A stretch of DNA of 64,000 nucleotides. It comes from Rattus norvegicus. Taxonomy: Eukaryota > Chordata > Mammalia > Rodentia > Muridae. Each line of letters begins with the position of its first letter. The stretch's first letter is position 1. A program made the position numbers and the translations under genes. Positions 57,141-64,000 of this stretch are shown in pieces. The stretch spans positions 48,156,725-48,220,724 of the forward strand of contig NC_086031.1 of assembly GCF_036323735.1 (NCBI RefSeq), written 5' to 3'. A model generated the notes under the pieces. That model saw nothing but the letters and a program-made list of their open reading frames with translations, ran no database searches and was not told where the DNA came from.

Positions 57141-57833
57141 GCACCTTCTGCACTATTTTTATTCCCAAGGACTTTGTGGCCCACTTTGAGGGCCAGGATG
57201 TGAATAAAGTAAATGTGAGAGGATCCCTGGACCCATTCTTTCTGCCTCTCCCAAGTATAAGCCCAGGTGAGGAAAGCAGGTACCACAGCGCCTGCATGGC
57301 CAAGCACACAATCCTTGGAGGAGGGGCTGAGGTCTCCTTCCCTGTGATTTACTGTCTTCTCCTACAGAAGAGGAGAGACAGCAAAGCCAGGACATATCCT
57401 CTCTCTATCCATTTACCTCTAAGGGACTGTCTTTCTCACCTTGAAGTTGGTCCCTCGGGCCACCAACACCTAATAGCAGGCTCCCCTCCCTGCCTGACTG
57501 TAGGAGCCAGAATATTCTAACCCTGGCTCTCTGAACAGCTCAGAGAACAGCCAGGGATGGGGCACACAAGACTCTCCTCACATCTCAGGGCACCCAGTTC
57601 CCTATCATAGCCCGCCCCACCTCCAAGCCTCCTCCGGGTCCCCAAGTACAGGGCAGCTAGCTCCTTATAGGGGGGCCCTATTCCATGGTATCTCTTCAGA
57701 GCCTCCCTGGTGTCCACAGCCTACACCCCAGCTGGGAAAACTGAGGAGGGACAGTGGGACAGGGTGGGACAGGGAGGACGTGGGAGTTGAACAGAGAGCC
57801 GCTGGGCATGGGCTAGACGGAGCAAGGCAGAGT
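57141..57833 (-). other. Adora1: Probable Adora1 3' UTR, AATAAA on minus strand at 57158-57163
   Basis: The first minus-strand AATAAA after the stop gives a 3' UTR of about 690 nt. Use of this site is inferred; longer forms ending further left are possible. Confidence 0.45.
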
Positions 57834-58473
57834 CTAGTCCTCAGCTTTCTCCTCTGGGAGGTCTTCATCGATGGGAGGCTTAGGCTGGCATCGGAAGTGG
57901 TCATTCCAAATCTTCAGAAAGGTGACCCGGAACTTGTGGATCCGGAAGGCATAGACGATGGGGTTCATGGCGGAGTTGCCGTGTGTGAGGAAGATGGCGA
58001 TGTAGATCAGAATGCTGGGTTTCTGGCAGGTGGGGCAGAAGAGGGTGATACAGTTCAAGATATGCAGCGGCAGCCAGCTGAGGGCAAAGAGGAAGAGGAT
58101 GAGGGCCAGCGACTTGGCGATCTTCAGCTCCTTCCCGTAGTACTTCTGGGGGTCACCGGAGGAGGCTGACACCTTTTTGTTGAGCTGCTTACGGATCAGG
58201 TAGAAGACCTCCAGGTAGATGAGGACCATGAGGAGCAGTGGCGGCAGCACCCAGACGAAGAAGTTGAAGTAGACCATGTACTCCATGCTGATAACCTTCT
58301 CAAACTCACACTTGATCACGGGCTCCCCAACACTGCCGTTGGCTCTCCAGTCTTGCTCTACCACACTCAGGTTGTTCCAGCCAAACATGGGTGTCAGGCC
58401 TACCACAAGGGAGAGAATCCAGCAGCCAGCTATGGCCACTGCCGCCCGCCGCTGGGTCACCACTGTCTTGTAC
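57834..58473 (-). CDS. Adora1: Adora1 (adenosine A1 receptor), last coding exon, residues 115-326
   Basis: Gi/o-coupled class A receptor for adenosine in the plasma membrane, lowering cAMP. The minus-strand acceptor CCCTGCAG is followed by G|TAC AAG; 640 nt give 212 residues and TAG (57834-57836). The exon starts in the second intracellular loop (YKTVVTQRRA) and holds TM4 to TM7. Visible landmarks: N159 in ANGS (glycosylation), C169 with F171/E172 in the second extracellular loop, LHILNC in TM6 (H251, N254), THGNSAMNPIVYAF in TM7 (H278, NPxxY), helix 8 and a tail with one Cys (HFRCQPKP, palmitoylation type) ending EEKAED. The first coding exon, with TM1-3 and DRY, is outside the window; the intron reaches past 64000. 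The match to the A1 rather than A2/A3 type is clear from the short tail and LNCITLFCPTC. Confidence 0.98.
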
Positions 58474-58719
58474 CTGCAGGGAAGAAGGACAAGGTATGAG
58501 AAGTGGCTCCATGGTTGTATGTGGGCCCCTCCTCTGGGGCTCGTCTACCCCTGGGGGTCTCTAAGATGAGGCTTCCACACATCCAAGGTCTAGGGTGAGT
58601 GTGTCTTTAGCCCGGGGACCTCATCCTTAGGATCTCAGATTAGTCCAGAGTTTGTAAAATCTAGGCTCGTTTCTTCTTTAGCAGAGGGAGGAAATTCTGA
58701 TTACCAGTAAATATACTGG

Positions 58720-58865
58720 AAGTCAGGTAATGGTGGCACACACCTTTGATTCCCAGCATTGGGAAACAGCGACAGGCAAATCTCTGTGAGTTCAAGGCCA
58801 GCCCAGTCTGCAGAGTGGGTTCCAGGACAGCCAGAGCTGTCTTGCTACTACAGAAAGTAGCAAGA
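58720..58865 (+). repeat. B1 SINE
   Basis: 'aatggtggcacacacctttg', 'gtgagttcaaggccagccca' and 'ttccaggacagccagagctg' in B1 order. Confidence 0.9.
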
Positions 58866-59454
58866 GTCGTAAACAAATAGCCTAAGTATGGCTCACTCTC
58901 TGCGCTCACATAGATCTTCCTGGTTTCTCACTGTTGGGCTGTGACGGCCCTAGGGTGGCAGTATAAAGACAGCCAACTAGACAGAGGTTGAAAACAGTTC
59001 TGAAGCCTTCCCAAGGCCACACAGAAGCTAACACCGCTGTCCTGTGCTTCCTAACATGTCCCCATTCACCCAAACAGCCAGGTGGTGAAGAAGCGAGAGC
59101 TTCTCCACACCAGGCCCACTTCCTCTGGTCCTGTTCCGTTTCGCCATGAGCATCTCATCTCCTGCCTCCCCGGCTTCCCGTTACCCTTCAAGTCATTGCA
59201 CAGGTTGGTGTCAAGGACCACTCGGCAATGCTCCACTAATTGGGATGATTCTCAGGGAAGAAAGCCTGGTGTTGACTGAGCACCTGCCAGCCCTTCATGC
59301 TTCCTCCCGTCCACGCACTGGCACACTTGAGGGGATGCTGTTCTCAACAGACATTCATCAAGGCTCTCTGCATAGGGCACTGCCCTCGGTGCTGGGAACA
59401 AGACAAAAAATCCTGCCTCTACATAGCTCGTGTTTGTCGATCTTTTTAAAAGCG

Positions 59455-59646
59455 AGATTTATTTATTTCTTTTTATTTTACATACATTGGTGTTTTTCCT
59501 GCATGTATTCCCATCTGAGAGTGTCAGATCCCCTGGAACTGGAGTTACGGACAGCTGTGAGCCGCCACATGGGTGCTGGGAATTGAACCTGGGTCCTCTG
59601 GAAGAACAGCCAGTTCTCTTAACCTCTGAGCCATCTCTCCAGTCCC
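59455..59646 (-). repeat. B2/B3 SINE
   Basis: Ends 'acctctgagccatctctcca' on the plus strand; B box 'gggaattgaacctgggtcct' reversed. Confidence 0.9.
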
Positions 59647-59724
59647 TCTTTATCATTTTCTATTTGTAAAGGTTTGTTATTTTATCTTTGCCATTTCGAA
59701 TGGTTCCTCTGCACGTGTGTGAAC

Positions 59725-59858
59725 TCTTGTGTAATCGGGGCGGTGGGAAGACGGCGTCTGACCCCCTGGAAATAGGGTTACAGGTCGTTGTGAGCTGAGG
59801 TGTATAGGAGATGGGAACTGAACCTAGGGCTAATAGTTTAGCTATCTCTCCAGCCCCT
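59725..59858 (-). repeat. B3-type SINE, diverged
   Basis: 'gatgggaactgaacctaggg' and 'agctatctctccagcccctg' mark a reversed tRNA-derived head. Confidence 0.7.
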
Positions 59859-59895
59859 GTTTGAATACTTTTAATTTTTTAAGTTACATTCAGTG

Positions 59896-59980
59896 GGGGT
59901 TGGGGATTTAGCTCAGCGGTAGAGCACTTGCCTAGCAAGGGCAAGGCCCTGGGTTCGGTCCCCAGCTCCGAAAAAAAAAA
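59896..59980 (+). mobile_element. ID SINE (rat type), young, perfect 15-bp target-site duplication
   Basis: 'ggggttggggatttagctca', GCGGTAGAGC (A box) and GGGTTCGGTCCCC (B box) are the intact tRNA-Ala/BC1-like ID core, with an A11 tail. AAGTTACATTCAGTG occurs at 59881-59895 and 59980-59994 (the last A is shared with the tail). Intact internal Pol III promoter. Antisense to Adora1. Confidence 0.95.
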
Positions 59981-59989
59981 AGTTACATT

Positions 59990-59993
<4 letters not shown>

Positions 59994-60027
<34 letters not shown>
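59994..60027 (+). repeat. (TG)n microsatellite
   Basis: About 16 TG units right after the ID target duplication. Confidence 0.93.
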
Positions 60028-60029
<2 letters not shown>

Positions 60030-60140
60030 GAGAACAATGTAAGAGAATCTGTTGTCTCCTTTCACTGTGTAGGTCACAGGATGTTTGTCAGACATGGCAG
60101 CAAGTGCCTCTCTTTACCCACTAAGCCATCTTGCTGGCTC
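60028..60140 (-). repeat. B3-type SINE fragment
   Basis: 'tacccactaagccatcttgc' is a reversed tRNA-type head; the body is short and diverged. Confidence 0.6.
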
Positions 60141-62280
60141 TATGTAGCTCACATTTTGGGTGAATCGGCGATAGAATAAGAGCAAGGAGACAGTTGGAGT
60201 TCTTAACCTTTTCCAGGTCTGCAGGCACAGAAGACACACATTTAGAATGACTCATGAGAGACAAGGCTGCCTATCAGCCAGAGGTGACAGCCTCTCTTGC
60301 CTCTGAGGGCTGAGGGTTTTAATAATATCCCCAGGAGGCTTCCCACATCCCTTAAAATCACTATCCAGCAGTCAGCCATAGTGTCCTCTGCCAGCACTCT
60401 GGCATTGGAGAGAGTGCCAAGGGCTGGGGCCTGCCCAGCTCTGTGCCAAGGAGCTGCAGAGTCTGTGGCTTGCCCAATTGTTATTTTCCAATGCAGCTCT
60501 GAGAGTGCTGGGGTGGCCTCCCGAGCACTGGGCTGTGAAGGGAGGGCTCCGACCATTTCCTTCTGTCCGGTGCCGTTAGGATCTTCAGCTTTCTGTTACT
60601 TAGCCACCGTTCCCGGGCCCCTAAGGATCCACTGACATCCACCTGCCCCTGCAGGCTACAGAGACGAGGACATCGCTGGGGGAGGCAGATGGTCTCTTGA
60701 AGGCCAGCAAGCGATGGGCCTTTGGAACCTCTTATCTTGTCCCTTCATTCCAACCAAGAAAGTGAGAACTGCAGCCGACTCTAACACCTTTAAAGTCCTG
60801 CCCGCCCCCGCCTCTGTGATAACAGGATTCTTGTGTTCCCAAACTATCAAGAAGCCATAGAGCTCATTCCTGGGTGCCTCACTCTGCCAACACAGTGGAA
60901 ACCATTCTCCTCCCTCATATCTGCAGCAGAACAGCCAAGTCGCTGCAGCCTTTGCAGTCAGAAGACCTGAATGTGGGCACCGAGTCTGCAGTTTGCTAAC
61001 TCAATTCCTTCCTGCTTCAAAGAGTAAGGATGATATAAGAATGAGATAACATATGTTCAAATACTCTGAAAATATCCTCTTAATGCTCCCTGGCCTGGGC
61101 TTTTACCACACCAAGCTCCTAAGCAAACACATACCTGCAATATCCCAGCCCTTCCAGGACTCAGCAAACACAGTCCTAGTACTTACTATCCAAACAGCTC
61201 ACCCAGGTCTGGCTCATGCAGACCTTCAAGTGCCTCCCTCACCCCCCATAGCCTTCCAGACACAAGGAAGCAAGTTCTGGGCAAGAATGTATAGGGAAGG
61301 AACACAGAAAGGCAGACCACCTTGTGGGGTATACAATCTTGACCCTCATCTGGTGGTTAGACAAGGTAGGCCCCTCCTGAAGCAGAGGGGCTGCAGACAT
61401 AGGGAGGGCAGGGCCAAGGGTGCTGCTCCCAATCACTGTGCATCCAAATCTTTCCTTTAGATCTTTTTTTGTAGTCCGCAAAGCCATTTCGCGGCCATGT
61501 CTCGGGGGAACTCCATAACCACACTGTGTGGGTGTGTAGCACATAGCAGAGAGGCAGTAGTAATAAGGATTACAGTGTCTACGTGCCCAGGTCTCCTACA
61601 TCCCAGCCCAGACTCCCTTCAGGACCCAGGCTAACTGGGTCATCTAGACTCAGATGGTGGCAGGTTGAGAACATCCTTTGCTTTAACACGGGGGAAAATG
61701 GACTAGTTCGAGAAGGGCACCACCAAAAAATGGAGGGTGCACAAGGTGACCTCAAGTACTGAGAGTGGGGTCCATCCCAACACCCACATGTGGATACAGA
61801 TGACAGGAGAGATGGGCACTAACAGCATCCCATATGGAAGAGAGGAACGCCCAGAAAGGGCCCCTATCCCTACCCCTCCCTCCTTACCCTTCTTGCCTGC
61901 CCAAAGCCCCTGGGGTTAAAGCTTTCCTGGGGCTCCTCCAGCACCAGGTCCCAGCCGACCCTACAGTACAGGGTATCAGTTCCCATCTGTTTTTCTTGCT
62001 ATTTTCTCCCTGGTGGGAAAAACTAGACCCAGGACCTTGGCTGAGGTAGGTCAGGCTCTCTGGGGCCAGGAGAGACACTCATCTCTCCTTCTGCCAGGAA
62101 ATAGGAAGTTGATGCATGTGGCGGGAGCATGGAAGATGTCTACCATGCTTGGGGAAGTCTCTCTTAAGTCCAGATATAAGTCCTCACCACCGCTACGGGC
62201 TGTGTTGTGGGGCGTTCCGTTCCAGACAGTGGGGATGTGGAAAAAAAAAGTAGGGAAACATCCCCTTAAAGGTTAAGTAG

Positions 62281-62428
62281 AAGTGGCAGCATTGTGACAC
62301 TTACCTATGACCCCAGCACTTGTGGGAGAAGCAGAAGGATCAGAAGTTCAAGGTCATTCTCGGCTACATAAGAAGCATGAGCAAGCCTGGGCTACGTGAG
62401 ACCCTGTCTCAAAAAGAAAATTTTAAAA
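62281..62428 (+). repeat. B1/B4-type SINE
   Basis: 'tgaccccagcacttgtggga', 'aagttcaaggtcattctcgg' and 'gtgagaccctgtctcaaaaa' in order. Confidence 0.78.
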
Positions 62429-62451
62429 TAAGATTTAACGGAAGGCTTTGA

Positions 62452-62548
62452 GCTAGGCGTGGTAGCTCACACCTGTACATCTGACCCTTGGAAGTAGAGG
62501 CAGGAGGATCATGAGTTCATGGCTAGCCTGGGCTACACACTGAGGTTC
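62452..62548 (+). repeat. B1 SINE, 3' truncated
   Basis: 'gagctaggcgtggtagctca' and 'ggctagcctgggctacacac'. Confidence 0.78.
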
Positions 62549-62559
62549 CACTTTACTGC

Positions 62560-62670
62560 CATCCCCGAACATAACTCATACCACGGTTTCTCCCTTCCAC
62601 CGTGTGGTTTCTGGAATCAAATTCAGATCACTGGGCTTGGCACCTTTCCTTACTGAGCCATCTCGAGAGT
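62560..62670 (-). repeat. B2/B3 SINE fragment
   Basis: 'ctggaatcaaattcagatca' and 'ccttactgagccatctcgag' form a reversed head. Confidence 0.68.
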
Positions 62671-62875
62671 ACTTAGCACGGTATCTTTAAAAGTCAAGAC
62701 ATTGCTAGCCCATGCCAAAGCATGTGTTAGTGTTCCTCTCCTTATCAATGGCTGTAATGTGTGTATACTGGAGTAGTGAGGTGTCGGCACCCCTGAGATG
62801 GAGAGGGAGGACTCAGGAGAGAAGTGGAAGGCCTCTTGTTGCAAGACAGAGTGGTTCATACACCTATGTCTGTCT

Positions 62876-63205
62876 TAGGTAGGAGTTTTACTGCTGTGAA
62901 CAGACACCAAGCCCAAGGCAACTCTTACAAGGACAGCGTTTAATTGGGGCTGGCTTACAGGTTCAGTGGTTCAGACCATTATCATCAAGGTGGGAGCATG
63001 GCAGTGTCCAGGGAGACATGGCACTGGAGGAGCTGGGAGTTCTACCTCTTGTTCCAAAGGCATCTAGAAGACTAATTCCCAGGAAGCTAGGAGAGAGGTC
63101 TCAAAGACCACCCCCACAGTGACACCACTTCCTCCAACAAGGCCATACGTCCTATCAGTGCCATTCCCTGGGCCAAGCATATTCGAACCACCACAATGTC
63201 CAAAT
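62876..63205 (+). repeat. Rodent medium-reiteration repeat, copy 2
   Basis: Colinear with 34436-34775: 'ctgctgtgaacagacacca', 'aattggggctggcttacagg', 'ccattatcatcaaggtggga', 'ggccaagcatattcgaacca'. Same strand as copy 1. Confidence 0.75.
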
Positions 63206-64000
63206 AGGACAGAGGGGAGGAAGCCATGCTCCTTCCCTGGACATTCCTCAGAGCTGCCACATGAGAGGAAGCCAAGGGAGGAGTACCCAGAAATAACAGG
63301 TAGCTGGTGAATAATAACTGATGTTGCTACTGGGCTATCCTCCCCTGCTGTAATCTAAGTGCTGGCTAGCTTTGCTGGCAGGATCCCACTGCTCTCTGCT
63401 GGACCCTAAGTACTATTCTTATCCCGGTAACTGCACTGACTGAGACCCACAGCCATCGAGACACACGTCCAAGGTCTCCCAACCTGGAAGCTTCGAGTTG
63501 GAATTTTTGAGTCTGAGATGTGTCTACATCTAAACCCTGTGCTACATCAACTGGGACACGGAGACAAGAGCTGAATAGAGGTTTTTAGCATGGAGCCCAG
63601 AAGACCAGAAAGGAACCCTGAGAGCCGAGGCTGGGCAGACATAGCCCTTGACTAAGGTAAAGACTGGAGCTGAGAGCTAAATGACTACCAGCAAGTTATT
63701 CAGGCAAAGTTCCGGGCCAGCGCCTCGCAGGCAGAAGGCACTGTGAACATGGAGCCTGGGAAAGCCTAAGGAAAGTGTTGTACAAGTCACAGGAGGGGAG
63801 GAGCTGGCTAGCTCAGCAGAGATCTGGCCAGGGACTGTCACCTAAGGTAGTAATAATGGTTCTAAGGTTTATTCTAAGTGCAGGGAATCCTCTTTCTGCA
63901 AAGGAGCGGCATAACCCATCCTGGTTTTAAAAAATGACACACAGAGCTGGGTGATAGGGTGCAGTGGCAGGGACCACGGAACAGCGAGGAGACCAACACG

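Larger units (their letters stand above)
58474..64000 (-). other. Adora1: Adora1 intron upstream of the last exon
   Basis: 5.5 kb rich in SINEs (listed separately). Unassigned stretches at 58870-59450, 60140-62280 and 63210-64000 show no exon, CpG island or RNA gene that I can support. Confidence 0.75.

Noticed and set aside
57153..57162. MEF2-like site CTATTTTTAT between Mybph and Adora1
   Set aside because: Last base breaks the CTAWWWWTAR consensus, and the same bases are better explained as the Adora1 poly(A) signal on the other strand.
59896..59970. tRNA-Ala gene
   Set aside because: A and B boxes are present, but the A-rich tail, target duplication and divergence mark it as an ID SINE rather than a tRNA gene.

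Overview
The window is mammalian, and specifically rodent and most likely rat, nuclear DNA: about 64 kb of spliced genes with GT-AG introns, abundant B1, B2/B3, B4 and ID SINEs, rodent L1 and hAT fragments, and long CA/TG, GA and minisatellite tracts. The best species clue is a tRNA-Ala-like ID element at 59896-59970 with an A-rich tail and a perfect 15-bp target-site duplication; this class expanded massively in rat. The gene order (Chit1, Chi3l1, Mybph, Adora1) matches the conserved chitinase/adenosine-receptor neighbourhood known from human 1q32 and, from memory, rat chromosome 13. Identities come from reading the translated exons, not from a search.

Layout: (1) 1-8.9 kb: the 3' part of Chit1 on the plus strand, eight coding exons from residue 87 to the stop at 8702, with an intact chitinase active site and a C-terminal chitin-binding domain. 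Earlier exons lie outside the window. (2) 8.9-37.4 kb: intergenic DNA with no gene I can support, full of SINEs, minisatellites, large CA/TG tracts and some unassigned blocks. (3) 37.4-45.1 kb: complete Chi3l1 on the plus strand, ten coding exons and 383 residues, a secreted chitinase-like lectin whose catalytic acids are replaced. (4) 45.1-48.5 kb: spacer with an hAT fragment and an old LTR-like repeat. (5) 48.5-56.2 kb: complete Mybph on the plus strand, ten coding exons plus a 3' UTR exon, 484 residues, with FN3-Ig-FN3-Ig architecture. (6) 57.8-58.5 kb: the last coding exon of Adora1 on the minus strand (residues 115-326). Its upstream intron fills the rest of the window to 64 kb and beyond.

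Chit1 and Chi3l1 are tandem GH18 paralogues with nearly the same exon lengths and phases. One kept catalysis and gained (or kept) a chitin-binding tail; the other became a binding protein. Mybph (striated muscle sarcomere) and Adora1 (G-protein-coupled receptor) are unrelated neighbours arranged tail to tail.

I found no prokaryotic-type system, CRISPR array or undescribed gene family. The most notable non-genic observations are a near-perfect inverted repeat linked to CA/TG tracts in two Chi3l1 introns, an exactly duplicated 127-bp unit at 33.1-33.4 kb, two minisatellites, a hexanucleotide tract next to a Chi3l1 splice donor, and an unassigned transcript-like AT-rich block at 26.9-28.7 kb.
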